This document shows positions 45,198 through 54,092 of a stretch of DNA of 64,000 nucleotides, one piece after another. The translations under genes were made by a program, and so were the position numbers. This DNA is from CALMEC01 sp964531025. GTDB taxonomy: Bacteria; Actinomycetota; Thermoleophilia; Miltoncostaeales; Miltoncostaeaceae. Numbering within the stretch: the first letter of the stretch is position 1; each line of letters begins with the position of its first letter. The notes beneath the pieces were generated by a model. It was not told the DNA's origin. It saw nothing but the letters and a program-made list of their open reading frames with translations, and ran no database searches. The stretch is from positions 124,001-188,000 of the forward strand of contig CAZHDY010000002.1 of NCBI GenBank assembly GCA_964531025.1. Direction: 5' to 3'.

Positions 45198-46700
45198 CTA
45201 CCAGTCCGCCTGACGTGCGGCCAGGTCGATGGCGCCGAACGGGCCCGCCGCCTTGTTCTCCGACTCCTCGAACTCGGTCTCGGGCACCGAGTCGGCGACG
45301 ACCCCCGCACCGGCCTGCACGTGCGCCACACCGTCCTTGATGACGATGGTGCGGATGGTGATGCAGGTATCCAGATCACCGTCGAAGCCCACGTAGCCGA
45401 CGGCTCCGCCGTACGGGCCGCGTTTCGTGGGCTCCAGCTCGTCGATGATCTCCATGGCCCGGACCTTCGGGGCCCCCGAGAGGGTTCCCGCGGGAAACGT
45501 GGACCGCAACGCGTCGACCGCGTGCCGTCCCTCGGTCAGGGTGCCGATGACGCTGCTCTCGATGTGCATGACATGACTGTAGAGGTGAACCCCCATCAGC
45601 TCCTTCACATGCACCGAACCCGGCTGCGAGACGCGGCCCAGGTCGTTGCGGCCCAGATCGACGAGCATGACATGCTCGGCGCGTTCCTTGGGGTCGGCCA
45701 AGAGCTCGTCGGCCAGCTCGCGGTCCTCGGCCATGGTCTCGCCGCGCGGTCGGGTACCCGCGATCGGGCGGGTCTCGACGGTGCCGTCGTGCACCTTCAC
45801 CAGCATCTCGGGCGAGCTTCCCACCAGCGTGACGTCACCGAAGTCCACGAAGAACATGTAGGGCGAGGGGTTCACGGTGCGAAGGCCGCGGTAGATCGCG
45901 AACGGATCGAGGTTCGTCTCGACCGAGAAGCGCTGCGAGGGGACCACCTGGAACGCGTCGCCGGCGAACACGTACTCGCGCACGCGCTCGACGGCGTCGC
46001 AGAAGGCCTCGCGGGTGGTGTTGCTGGTGAGCGCCCCCACATACGGGGCCTCGACGCGCGGACGCTCGGGTACCGGACCGGACAGGCGCAGCCGGATCGC
46101 CTGGATCTGACTCAATGCGAGGTCGTAGTTCTCGTCGATATCGCCCTCGAGCGAGCACGGGACGATGATCGTCATCGACCGGCGGAGGTGGTCGAACTGC
46201 ACCACGGGCCCGGTGATCATCATCTGCAGGTCGGCGATACCCCGGTCGTCGTGGGGGACGTCAGGCAGGCGCTCGACGGTGCGGACCAGGTCGTAGCCCA
46301 TGTAGCCCACCGCACCGCCGTAGAAGGCGATGTCCTCTCCCACCGGCGGGGCCATGTCGACCATTCCCAGCACCTCGGGGAGCGCCGCGAAGGGATCCGC
46401 GACGTCCAGGCGCTCGACGGCCCCGTCCGACCAGATGACGCCGACCTCGTCCCCGTCGGCGCGAACCACGGCCTGCGGATGGATGCCGATGAACGAGTAG
46501 CGCCCCAGCCGCTGCCCCTCCTCAGCGGACTCGAGCAGGAAGCACGGCCCGTCGTCCCGCAGCTTCAGGAAGGCGCTGACCGGCGTGTCGCAGTCCGCGA
46601 TGAACGTGTGTGCCAGGGGGATCTGCCGGGAGCCCTTCGCGTGGGTGACGATCTCATCGCGCGTGGGCACCACATGCAGTTCGCCGACGTGATCGGACAT
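45198..46700 (-). CDS. trpE: Anthranilate synthase component I
   Basis: Makes anthranilate from chorismate with TrpG. A 500-residue protein with the family C-terminal catalytic core: GDAFQVVPSQRF, PSPYMFFVDFGDVTLVGSSPE, GTRPRG, VDLGRNDLGRV, and FPAGTLSGAPKVRAMEIIDELE. The N-terminal feedback region contains LLESAEEGQRLGRYSF (the LLES tryptophan-binding motif). The ATG is placed at MSDHVGELHVV, five bases after hisIE. No attenuator leader was recognised before it. Confidence 0.97.
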   Translation of the reverse strand: MSDHVGELHVVPTRDEIVTHAKGSRQIPLAHTFIADCDTPVSAFLKLRDDGPCFLLESAEEGQRLGRYSFIGIHPQAVVRADGDEVGVIWSDGAVERLDVADPFAALPEVLGMVDMAPPVGEDIAFYGGAVGYMGYDLVRTVERLPDVPHDDRGIADLQMMITGPVVQFDHLRRSMTIIVPCSLEGDIDENYDLALSQIQAIRLRLSGPVPERPRVEAPYVGALTSNTTREAFCDAVERVREYVFAGDAFQVVPSQRFSVETNLDPFAIYRGLRTVNPSPYMFFVDFGDVTLVGSSPEMLVKVHDGTVETRPIAGTRPRGETMAEDRELADELLADPKERAEHVMLVDLGRNDLGRVSQPGSVHVKELMGVHLYSHVMHIESSVIGTLTEGRHAVDALRSTFPAGTLSGAPKVRAMEIIDELEPTKRGPYGGAVGYVGFDGDLDTCITIRTIVIKDGVAHVQAGAGVVADSVPETEFEESENKAAGPFGAIDLAARQADW

Positions 46701-46705
46701 GGTGG

Positions 46706-47341
46706 TCACCGGCGGGACTCGAGCTCCGCGGCCACCTCGCCCATGCTCACGCCGGTCTTCTGCCACAGCACCGCGAGGTGGTACAGCAGGTCGGCGCTCT
46801 CGTAGACGATCTGTTCGTGTTCATCGCCCTTGGCCGCGAGCACCACCTCGGTGGCCTCCTCGCCGACCTTCTTGCACACGGTGTCGATGCCGCGGTCGAG
46901 CAGACTGGCGGTGTAGGACGACGACGGGTCCGCCTCGGCGGCGCGCGTCGCGATCACGTCGACCAGACGGCCGAGGGCGGCGAACGGCTGGGCGTCGGAT
47001 CCGGCGAGGGTGTCGGAGAAACAGGTCTCGGCGCCGGTGTGGCAGGCGGGCCCGGCCGGGTCGACCAGGACCACGAGCGCGTCGCCGTCACAGTCGAGGA
47101 GGATGCCGCGCACGGCCTGGGTGTTGCCGCTGGTGGCGCCCTTGTGCCACAGCTCTTCGCGTGAACGGCTCCAGAACCAGGTCTCGCCCTCGGCGATCGT
47201 GCGCTCGAGCGATGCCCGGGACATGTAGGCGACGGTCAGCACACGGCCGGTGGAGGCGTCCTGCACCACGGCGGGCACGAGCCCGTCCGACCCTGGCGTG
47301 ACGCGCGAGAGCACCTCATCGACGACGGGGATCGCGCTCAT
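46706..47341 (-). CDS. hisIE: Bifunctional phosphoribosyl-AMP cyclohydrolase / phosphoribosyl-ATP pyrophosphohydrolase
   Basis: Steps two and three of histidine synthesis in one 211-residue chain. The HisI part (residues 1-115) has TVAYMSRASLERTI, TWFWSRSREELWHKG, and the metal-binding DCDGDALVVLVDPAGPACHTG. The HisE part (about 120-211) has the NTP-pyrophosphatase-type helices KKVGEEATEVVLAAK and YESADLLYHLAVLW with their acidic residues. It sits between deoC and trpE, overlapping the deoC stop (ATGA), so histidine and tryptophan genes share a transcript. Confidence 0.95.
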   Translation of the reverse strand: MSAIPVVDEVLSRVTPGSDGLVPAVVQDASTGRVLTVAYMSRASLERTIAEGETWFWSRSREELWHKGATSGNTQAVRGILLDCDGDALVVLVDPAGPACHTGAETCFSDTLAGSDAQPFAALGRLVDVIATRAAEADPSSSYTASLLDRGIDTVCKKVGEEATEVVLAAKGDEHEQIVYESADLLYHLAVLWQKTGVSMGEVAAELESRR

Positions 47342-48024
47342 CCGGCCTTCGCCAGTTCCTTCAGGATCTTGAGGGAGGTGCTGCATCCCAGACGCGCGGC
47401 CCCCGCGTTGATCATGTCCTCGGCCATGGCGAGCGTCTTGATGCCCCCGGACGCCTTCACCCCCACGCCCTCCGGCAGGGCCTCCCGCATGAGCTCGACG
47501 TCCTCCAGCCGCACCGCGGTCTCGGACGTGCTCGTCTTGGCGAAGTCCGCGCCGGCGTCGGCGACGATCTTGCAGGCGAGGCGTTTCAGCTTGTCGTCGA
47601 GCAGCGGCGCCTCGATGGAGACCTTCACGATGACGGCGCCGCGCGCGTCGTTGACCGCGCGTGACTGCACCGCTCGCACCAGGGTGGCGAGCTCGTTACG
47701 CACGAAACCGAAGTCGCCCGAGCGGAGGGCCAGGACGTTCATGGTGACGTCGATCTCCTCGGCGCCGGCGCTCACACAGTGCTCGGCCGCGGCGATCTTG
47801 CTCTGCGGCAGGTCGGCACCGTACGGGTAGGCGACGACGGCACAGGTCTTGACGTCGCACTCACGGAGCCGGTCCACCACGATCGGCAGGAACGTCGGAA
47901 ACGTGCAGACACTCGCGAAGTGATGCTCGCGGGCCTCGTTACACGCGCGCTCGACATCCGCCTGGGTCGCACGGAGGTCCAGGAGAGTGTGATCGATCGT
48001 CTTGGCGAGTTCCTCAGGTTGGAT
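47338..48024 (-). CDS. deoC: Deoxyribose-phosphate aldolase with apparent ATC start
   Basis: Splits deoxyribose 5-phosphate into acetaldehyde and glyceraldehyde 3-phosphate. The conserved N-terminus LAKTIDHTLLDLRATQADVE and the catalytic lysine regions VKVSIEAP and GVKASGGIKT are all present, giving 228 residues. In this frame no ATG, GTG or TTG lies between the upstream in-frame TGA and LAKTIDHT; the best candidate is ATC, with GGGAG seven bases before it. An ATG-ATG pair at 48052 opens a 12-codon leader in another frame, so a sequencing error or frameshift is possible. Starting at the first in-frame GTG (47880) would remove 48 conserved residues. Confidence 0.85.
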   Translation of the reverse strand: MQPEELAKTIDHTLLDLRATQADVERACNEAREHHFASVCTFPTFLPIVVDRLRECDVKTCAVVAYPYGADLPQSKIAAAEHCVSAGAEEIDVTMNVLALRSGDFGFVRNELATLVRAVQSRAVNDARGAVIVKVSIEAPLLDDKLKRLACKIVADAGADFAKTSTSETAVRLEDVELMREALPEGVGVKASGGIKTLAMAEDMINAGAARLGCSTSLKILKELAKAG

Positions 48025-48059
48025 CGTCGCACTCCCGACACACGGACATCATCGCGGCG

Positions 48060-48065
48060 AGTATA
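48060..48065 (-). promoter_or_regulatory. Candidate -10 element for the deoC operon
   Basis: TATACT, a good -10 match, seven bases before an ATG-ATG pair on the minus strand. This would make a leaderless or near-leaderless mRNA. The -35 region (TGGGCG at 17 bases) is weak. Confidence 0.4.
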
Positions 48066-48087
48066 GCGAGATGGCAAAATCCCGCCC

Positions 48088-48936
48088 ATGCCGGAACTTC
48101 CGGAGATCCAGGCCGTCGTGGAGGGCCTCGACCGCGCGTTGGCCGGGCGGCGCGTGGTCGCCGCGCGTCAGCTCCATCCCTCCATCGTGAAGACGGCGAG
48201 CCCGGGATTGGGTGACATCGTGGAGAACACGGTGTCGTCGGCCTGGCGCCGCGGCAAGCTGATCGGGCTGACGATCGGCCCGTACGACCTGGTGGTCCAC
48301 CCGATGCAGTCCGGTCGTGTGGCGCTGGCGCCGAAGATCGCGAACCGGCTGCCACGGTCGACGGCGCTCACCCTCGACATGGACGACGGACGGCAGCTGC
48401 GGTTCCGCGAGGCCGCCAAAGAACACCGCGCCAGCGCCCACATCGTGCGCACCGAGGACCGGGAGACGCTCCCCCTCATCGCCCGGCTCGGGCCGGAGCC
48501 CCTGGGCCTGGCGCCCGAGGTATGGCGCGAGCGCCTCACGAACCCTCCGGGGCTGCTCCACACGGCCATCCGGCAGGGGCGCCGGGTGGCGGGCATCGGC
48601 CGGGCATACGCCAGCGACATCATGTGGGCGGCGAAGCTGCCCCCGTTCGCCCGGACCAGCACCATGACCGACGACCAGTTCGCTCGGCTGGCCACGGCCG
48701 CCGATACGGTGCTCACGCAGGCGCTGGAGCGCGCACGTCGCGACATCGACACCGACCTTCCCAACAGCGAGAAGCGCGTCACCCTGGTGCACGGGCAGGC
48801 GGGATCACCGTGCGTGCGCTGCGGCCGGACGCTGGAGCGCGTGTCGTTCGAGGGGTACGAGCTCGTCTACTGCCCGGACTGCCAGACCGACGGGAACGTC
48901 TACGCCGACCGCAGGATGTCGCGCCTATTGAGGTAA
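48088..48936 (+). CDS. Fpg/Nei-family DNA glycosylase
   Basis: A 282-residue base-excision repair enzyme for oxidised bases. The catalytic N-terminus PELPE follows the initiator Met, with WRRGKLIGLTI and VVHPMQSGRV in the N-terminal domain, the helix-two-turn-helix GIGRAYASDIMWAAKLPPF, and a C-terminal zinc finger CVRC...CPDC. In the H2TH motif the usual GIGNxYADE reads GIGRAYASD: the Asn that contacts DNA is Arg and the Glu is Asp. This places it in a divergent subgroup of the family rather than among classical MutM. It is divergent from deoC with 63 bases between. Confidence 0.88.
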   Translation: MPELPEIQAVVEGLDRALAGRRVVAARQLHPSIVKTASPGLGDIVENTVSSAWRRGKLIGLTIGPYDLVVHPMQSGRVALAPKIANRLPRSTALTLDMDDGRQLRFREAAKEHRASAHIVRTEDRETLPLIARLGPEPLGLAPEVWRERLTNPPGLLHTAIRQGRRVAGIGRAYASDIMWAAKLPPFARTSTMTDDQFARLATAADTVLTQALERARRDIDTDLPNSEKRVTLVHGQAGSPCVRCGRTLERVSFEGYELVYCPDCQTDGNVYADRRMSRLLR

Positions 48937-49144
48937 ATGGCGGCCGACAAAGACCGAGCGATCGACTGTATGCGCCGACTCCACCACTCATCTGATGGAG
49001 TCATCCCAACAGAATCAACCAGACGACTTACAACTTTTCGTCGTTTCTATAGCATCGCGCCACGAGCAAGGTTCGTACCGCACCGGTGGCGGGTGGCCCG
49101 CTTTCCCGGTGACGTAAAACAAACGCCATCATCGAGGACAGCCC

Positions 49145-50929
49145 ATGCGCACTCGTCACCCCGTTTCGCCCCGTACGCGGCGGATCGCCGGCGTCACATC
49201 ACTCGCCGCCGTCTCAGCCCTCCTGCTCGGCACCGCGACGGCATCCGCACAGGACGCGGGTTCCAACCTGGTCACCAATCCCGGAGCCGAGGCCGTTACC
49301 GGATCCGACGCGAACTACGCGGACATCCCTGTCACCGGTTGGTCCCCGGAGACGGGCGCCTTCACCGCCGTGAAGTACGGCTCGGGCGAATTCCCGTCGA
49401 TCGCCGTCGCGAATGCCGTCGGTGGTGGCAAGAACTTCTTCACCGGTGGTGCGGCGGCGGTGTCGTCCGGCCAGCAACGCATCGACCTGCAGGCATACGC
49501 CGCCACCATCGCCACCGGAACGGCTCCCTACACCCTGTCGGCATACCTCGGCGGTTTCGCCGACCAGCAGGACCACGCACAGGTGGACGCCCAGTTCCTC
49601 GGTGCGGGCGATGCGGTACTCGGAACGGCGACGCTCACACCGGTGACAGCGGCCGAGCGATCGAACACCACGAACCTTCTCCCCCGATCGGCGTCGGGCA
49701 CCGTCCCGGTCGGAACACTCGCGGTCCGCGTCGTGCTCACGCTCACGCGGAGCACAGGAACCAGCAACGACGGCTACGCCGACAACATCGTGTTCTCACT
49801 CAATGCGCCGTCGACCGGCCAGCCGCGCGTCAGGATCGGCCCGGCCAAGGTGGTGGCGAAGCCGGCACCGAAGCCCGTTGTGAAGACGACGAAGCCGGTC
49901 CCCACACCCACCGGCGGCGCGCTGATCAAGGTCACGCCCACCACCACCTGTGCGACCATGACGGCCACCAGCACGTTCACCCGGCCGGCGACGGCCGCCG
50001 GGGCGAAGACGGCCAAGGCGAAGGCGCAGAGCATGTACATCGGGGGCTTCGGCACGTCCACCGCGAAGCTCCGAGGCGGTGGGACCGTCCTGCTCCCGCG
50101 CCAGGTCGTCACGGCGGTGATCCCGGGTCAGCAGGTGACGTTCAACGTCCAGCCCATCGTCGTACCCAAGACGCCGACGGCGAAGGTCGTCGACCCTCCC
50201 CCGACGAGGATCGCCACGACGGTGTCCTGCACGCCACCACGCTCAACGACCGCACTGAAGCCGGTGCTCGGACTCGGAGGCTCGCCGACCGCCGCCTCCA
50301 ACGCGTTCGGGTCGCTCGTTCCGCAGTTCACCGCTGGCATCGCACGCCCCGCAAAGCCGGCCTCCACGACCACGGCGGTCAATCCGCGACCCACAACCCC
50401 GAGCACACCCGCCCAGCCGGTGACCCTCGTGCCGGGCGTCTGGAGCGGGAAGGTGAGCGGCACGGTCGCTGCGGGATCCGCAACGGCCCCGGCCGGTCAG
50501 GTCTCATTCACGGTCGATGAGAACGGGCGGGTGAGCAGGTTCGTCCTGCGGGGAGCCGAACGATGCGTGACCCCGGCCGGTTCGCGCCAGGGCGGAAGCG
50601 TGACGTCGACGCCATGGTTCACGACAATCGCACTCAACAGGACGATCACGCTCTCTCCGGCCAACGGGTTCCCGAAGAGGGGCTTCGCCACCTACGCCTC
50701 GTCCGCGCGCTTCGGAACGAAGAGCATCAAGCTGGGAACCAGCATCGGCGCTCCAGGCCTCACCGCCCACTCGAAGGACTCCATCACCGGAACGGTGACG
50801 GCACTTCGCACCGAGCAGTTCCCGGGCAACCCGAACGCCACGGTTTCGTGTTCCCTGACGGCCTCGTTCTCGGCGAAGCCGGGCGGTGCCACCGTCAGCC
50901 CGGCGGACAGGGGTTACACCGACGACTGA
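49145..50929 (+). CDS. Large secreted protein, unknown function
   Basis: A 594-residue exported protein. Residues 1-36 form a signal peptide with Arg-rich start and cleavage near SASAQD. Residues about 40-230 resemble a carbohydrate-binding or sugar-type jelly-roll domain (NLVTNPGAEAV at the start, VTGWSPETGAFTAVKYG, and aromatic/strand spacing). A Lys/Pro/Thr-rich linker leads to a middle domain and a C-terminal beta-rich domain beginning GVWSGKVSGTVAAGSA. I recognise no enzyme motif. It is a single-gene unit with a terminator after it. Confidence 0.75.
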   Translation: MRTRHPVSPRTRRIAGVTSLAAVSALLLGTATASAQDAGSNLVTNPGAEAVTGSDANYADIPVTGWSPETGAFTAVKYGSGEFPSIAVANAVGGGKNFFTGGAAAVSSGQQRIDLQAYAATIATGTAPYTLSAYLGGFADQQDHAQVDAQFLGAGDAVLGTATLTPVTAAERSNTTNLLPRSASGTVPVGTLAVRVVLTLTRSTGTSNDGYADNIVFSLNAPSTGQPRVRIGPAKVVAKPAPKPVVKTTKPVPTPTGGALIKVTPTTTCATMTATSTFTRPATAAGAKTAKAKAQSMYIGGFGTSTAKLRGGGTVLLPRQVVTAVIPGQQVTFNVQPIVVPKTPTAKVVDPPPTRIATTVSCTPPRSTTALKPVLGLGGSPTAASNAFGSLVPQFTAGIARPAKPASTTTAVNPRPTTPSTPAQPVTLVPGVWSGKVSGTVAAGSATAPAGQVSFTVDENGRVSRFVLRGAERCVTPAGSRQGGSVTSTPWFTTIALNRTITLSPANGFPKRGFATYASSARFGTKSIKLGTSIGAPGLTAHSKDSITGTVTALRTEQFPGNPNATVSCSLTASFSAKPGGATVSPADRGYTDD

Positions 50930-50940
50930 ACGGACGTACG

Positions 50941-50966
50941 GGGGCGGCGGAACATGCCGCCGCCCC
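50941..50966 (+). terminator. Terminator of the secreted-protein gene
   Basis: A perfect 10-bp G/C stem GGGGCGGCGG / CCGCCGCCCC with a six-base loop, 11 bases after the stop. Confidence 0.8.
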
Positions 50967-51039
50967 TGAGGAGACCCGGTGGTTCCCAACATCGGGTCTT
51001 CCGGAATCACCGGCACGTCCCCGCCCGGCGACTCCCACG

Positions 51040-51927
51040 TCAGAGACCCAGGCGATCCAGCATCGTGTCGTCGCGACGCCAGTGCTTCCGCACCTTCACG
51101 GTGAGGTCCGTGTGGATCGTCTCGCCCAGCACGCGACTGAGGGTCGTTCGCGATGCCTCGCCGATCGCGCGGATCATCTGGCCACCCTTCCCCACCAGGA
51201 TGCCCTTCTGCGACTGGGTCTCGACGAGGATCGCCGCGCGGATGACACTGCCGTCATTCGCCGGCTCGATGCTCTCGATCTGCACCGCGAGCGAGTGCGG
51301 GACCTCGTCGCGCACACGGCGCAGCGCGGCCTCGCGGATGAGCTCTGCGGCCAGTTCCTCGTCGGTCTGATCGGTCGCCATGCCGTCGGGGAAGTACCGC
51401 GGCCCGACCGGCAGCGCGCCTGCGAGCGTCTCGCGGAGGGCGTCGAGCCCGTCGCCGGTGGTGGCGCTGACCGGATGGAGTTCCACGAACGGCACCAGTT
51501 GGGAGGCCTCGGCCAGCTTCAGCGCGATCTGATCGCGCGGGACCCCGTCCACCTTGTTGACCACCGTGACGACGGGGAGCTTCGACGCGACCAGGCGTTC
51601 GGCGATGAAGCGGTCACCTCGCCCGATCTCCTCCTGGGCGTTTACCATGAAGACGGCGAGATCGCAGTCCTCCAGCGTGGCGTCGACGGTGTCCTGCATG
51701 CGGCGGGTGAGCGCGTCCGCGGGCTTCTGGAAGCCGGGCATGTCGATGAGCACGGCCTGCCAGCGCTCGCCGTTCACGATGGCGCGGACCCGGCGGCGGG
51801 TGGTCTGGGGTCGCGACGAGACCGCCGCCACATGGAGGCCCGCCAGGGCGTTCGCCAGCGTGGACTTCCCCACGTTGGGGCGCCCCGCCAACGCCACGAT
51901 GCCCGAACGGAACCCGTCCGCGCTCAC
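51040..51927 (-). CDS. era: GTPase Era
   Basis: Ribosome-assembly GTPase binding 16S rRNA 3' end. A 295-residue protein with G1 GRPNVGKST, the effector-region TTRRRVRAIV, G3 DMPGF, G4 NKVD, G5 SATTG, and a C-terminal KH domain containing VGKGGQMIRAIGEASR. GTG start. It ends the mtaB-HIT-phoH-ybeY-dgkA-era series, the usual neighbourhood for era in Gram-positive bacteria. Confidence 0.96.
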   Translation of the reverse strand: MSADGFRSGIVALAGRPNVGKSTLANALAGLHVAAVSSRPQTTRRRVRAIVNGERWQAVLIDMPGFQKPADALTRRMQDTVDATLEDCDLAVFMVNAQEEIGRGDRFIAERLVASKLPVVTVVNKVDGVPRDQIALKLAEASQLVPFVELHPVSATTGDGLDALRETLAGALPVGPRYFPDGMATDQTDEELAAELIREAALRRVRDEVPHSLAVQIESIEPANDGSVIRAAILVETQSQKGILVGKGGQMIRAIGEASRTTLSRVLGETIHTDLTVKVRKHWRRDDTMLDRLGL

Positions 51928-51961
51928 AGGCGATCCCGAGATGTGCCGGTGCGGTGTGGGA

Positions 51962-52741
51962 TCACCCGAGCACCTGGAACATGAGGATGGTGACGGCGGT
52001 ACCCAGCACGGCGCCCGCGACGACCTCCACCGCGGAATGGATGCCCGCCTCGACCCGCGACTGGGCGACGAGGAGCGCCATCATGAACGCCAGCGTGGAG
52101 ACCAGCGCGGCATGGGGCACGTCGGTCGCCAGGATCGTCACCGCGGCCCAACCGGCGAACGCGGCCGCGGCGTGGCCGGACGGAAGTCCTCCGCGCAGGG
52201 CGGTGCCGCGTCCCGTCGCCGCCTTGATGGCGATTGTGAGCAGGACGGTGACGATGAGCGCTCCCACCACGATCTGCGAGGGACGGGCATCGAGACGGCC
52301 CACCATGTCGAAGCCGTGTTCTGTGAGGTGGTTGTAGAAGACCAGGTACGCGACCACCACAGCGTTCACCGTCGCCACCAGCACTGCTCCGGCGGCCACG
52401 TCCTTCGCGACCTTGATCAGCGGGTGATAGTGCGTCACGGTGGCGTCGATGGCGGCCTCGATGGCCGTGTTGAACATCTCGGCGATGATCACGAGGCTGA
52501 CCACGCTCACGACGGCGATGAACTCCAGGCGCGTCACTCCCAGCACCAGGGCCAGGATCAGCGCACCGAGCCCGGCGGCCATGTGGATCCGCATGTTGCG
52601 CTGGGTCCGGAGAACGTAGACGATGCCCGCGAACGCCCACGTGAACGACCAGCGGAGCGATCCCTGGCGCGGGAGGGGGCTGTCGGATCGACCGAAGAGA
52701 CGGGCACGGAACCCGGAGGGTTTCTTCTCCTCCCCGCTCAT
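51962..52741 (-). CDS. Undecaprenol/diacylglycerol kinase fused to PAP2 phosphatase
   Basis: A 259-residue membrane protein. Residues 25 to about 130 are a DgkA-type kinase domain (NMRIHMAAGLGALILALVLG, then IIAEMFNTAIEAAIDA and KVAKDVAAGAVL), matching Gram-positive undecaprenol kinases. Residues about 155-259 are a PAP2 phosphatase domain with the motifs KAATGRGTALRGG (motif 1 region), LPSGHAAAAFAG (motif 2), and SRVEAGIHSAVEVVAG (motif 3, H replaces the usual order RxxxGxHxxxD: the final Asp reads Glu). Kinase and phosphatase act in opposite senses on undecaprenol/its phosphate, so one chain could set the carrier-lipid pool. Its ATG overlaps the ybeY stop. Confidence 0.88.
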   Translation of the reverse strand: MSGEEKKPSGFRARLFGRSDSPLPRQGSLRWSFTWAFAGIVYVLRTQRNMRIHMAAGLGALILALVLGVTRLEFIAVVSVVSLVIIAEMFNTAIEAAIDATVTHYHPLIKVAKDVAAGAVLVATVNAVVVAYLVFYNHLTEHGFDMVGRLDARPSQIVVGALIVTVLLTIAIKAATGRGTALRGGLPSGHAAAAFAGWAAVTILATDVPHAALVSTLAFMMALLVAQSRVEAGIHSAVEVVAGAVLGTAVTILMFQVLG

Positions 52742-53142
52742 GAGAGACGATCCACCAGCTGGTCCTGGAGCTCGAGCATCTCGCCCTGGTCGACCTCGTG
52801 GTCGTAGCCGACGAGGTGCAGCAGCCCGTGGACGACCAGCGTGCGGAGGGGTTCCTGCGCGGCGGCCGGGCAGATGATGATGTCGCCGAGCTCGGGGGCC
52901 GGGCCGTCGTCGGGCCATCCGTCGCGCACCGCGGGACCGTCGACGGGGAACGAGAGCACGTCCGTGGGGCGTGGCTTGTCGCGGTGTTCGCCGTTGATCT
53001 CGGCCATACGTTCCTCGGTGACGATCATGAGGCCCAGGCTGGCGCGTTCGATGCCGATCTCGCCGCAGACCCACCGGGCCGTGTCGGCGAGTGGCACCAC
53101 ATCGACGTCCGGCATCTCCGACGAGGCCTCGACCTCGATCAT
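52738..53142 (-). CDS. ybeY: Endoribonuclease YbeY
   Basis: Zinc-dependent ribonuclease in 16S rRNA 3'-end maturation and ribosome quality control. The 134-residue protein contains INGEHRDKPRPTDVLSFP and the metal-binding signature VHGLLHLVGYDHE with three His. It overlaps phoH by ATGA at its start and dgkA-PAP2 at its end. phoH-ybeY-dgkA-era is a standard operon. Confidence 0.96.
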   Translation of the reverse strand: MIEVEASSEMPDVDVVPLADTARWVCGEIGIERASLGLMIVTEERMAEINGEHRDKPRPTDVLSFPVDGPAVRDGWPDDGPAPELGDIIICPAAAQEPLRTLVVHGLLHLVGYDHEVDQGEMLELQDQLVDRLS

Positions 53143-54092
53143 CGACCGTTCTCGTCGGCGATGCGGTAGGCCTCGACGATCTCCTGCACGAGGCGGTGTC
53201 GCACCACGTCGTCACGGTTGAAGCGCACGAACGCGACGTCGCTGACCGATTCCAGGATCCGATCGATGTTGTTGAGCGCGGAAGGCCGATCACGCGGAAG
53301 GTCGATCTGCGTGACGTCCCCGGTGACCACCATCGTGGACCGGTAGCCGAGCCGCGTCAGGAACATCTTCATCTGCTCGCTCGTCGTGTTCTGCGCCTCG
53401 TCCAGGATGATGAAGCTGTCGTTCAGCGTGCGGCCGCGCATGAACGCCAGGGGGGCGATCTCGATCTGGCCGCGTTCGAGGAAGGCCTGCACCTTCTCGG
53501 CCTCCAGCATGTCGTGGAGCGCGTCGAACAGCGGGCGCAGGTACGGGTCGACCTTGGCGGCGATGTCGCCGGGCAGGAAGCCCAGCCGCTCGCCCGCCTC
53601 CACCGCCGGCCGGGTCAGGATGATGCGCCCGATCTCCTTGCGGTTCAACGCGGCGGCCGCGAGTGCGACGGCAAGGTAGGTCTTGCCGGTTCCGGCCGGG
53701 CCGATGCCGAAGGTGATCGTGTGGTTGCGGATCGCATCCACGTACCGCTTCTGACCGTCGGTCTTGGGCGTCACGGCCAGATGACGGTGACGCAGCACCA
53801 CGTCGCCCAGCATGTCGCCGAGCGGTGCGTGACGGTCGACGGCGCTGACGATGGCCTCGACGGTTCCGGGGCCCAGGCCCTCACCCCGTCCGAGGAGCGC
53901 GGCGAGGTCCGTGATGGCGCTGGCCGTCGCCTCGACGCGGGCCTCGTCGCCGATCATGGTGAGCCGGTTCCCGCGCAGGCCGAGGTCCATGCCGAGGCGG
54001 TCCTCGAGCGACCTCAGCACGCGGTCGTGCTCACCGGCCAGCTCGACCGCGACGTCGTCGTTCAGTTCGATGGTTCGTTGATGCATGCTCAC
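53139..54092 (-). CDS. PhoH-family ATPase
   Basis: A 317-residue PhoH-like protein, an RNA-linked P-loop ATPase. An N-terminal PIN-associated/KH-like part is followed by Walker A GPAGTGKT (131-138), the RPAVEAGERLGFLPGD segment, and Walker B SFIILDEAQNTT, with VVTGDVTQIDLPRD downstream. The GTG start overlaps the HIT-gene stop (GTGA). Its partner role with YbeY in RNA processing is inferred from linkage. Confidence 0.94.
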   Translation of the reverse strand: MSMHQRTIELNDDVAVELAGEHDRVLRSLEDRLGMDLGLRGNRLTMIGDEARVEATASAITDLAALLGRGEGLGPGTVEAIVSAVDRHAPLGDMLGDVVLRHRHLAVTPKTDGQKRYVDAIRNHTITFGIGPAGTGKTYLAVALAAAALNRKEIGRIILTRPAVEAGERLGFLPGDIAAKVDPYLRPLFDALHDMLEAEKVQAFLERGQIEIAPLAFMRGRTLNDSFIILDEAQNTTSEQMKMFLTRLGYRSTMVVTGDVTQIDLPRDRPSALNNIDRILESVSDVAFVRFNRDDVVRHRLVQEIVEAYRIADENGR

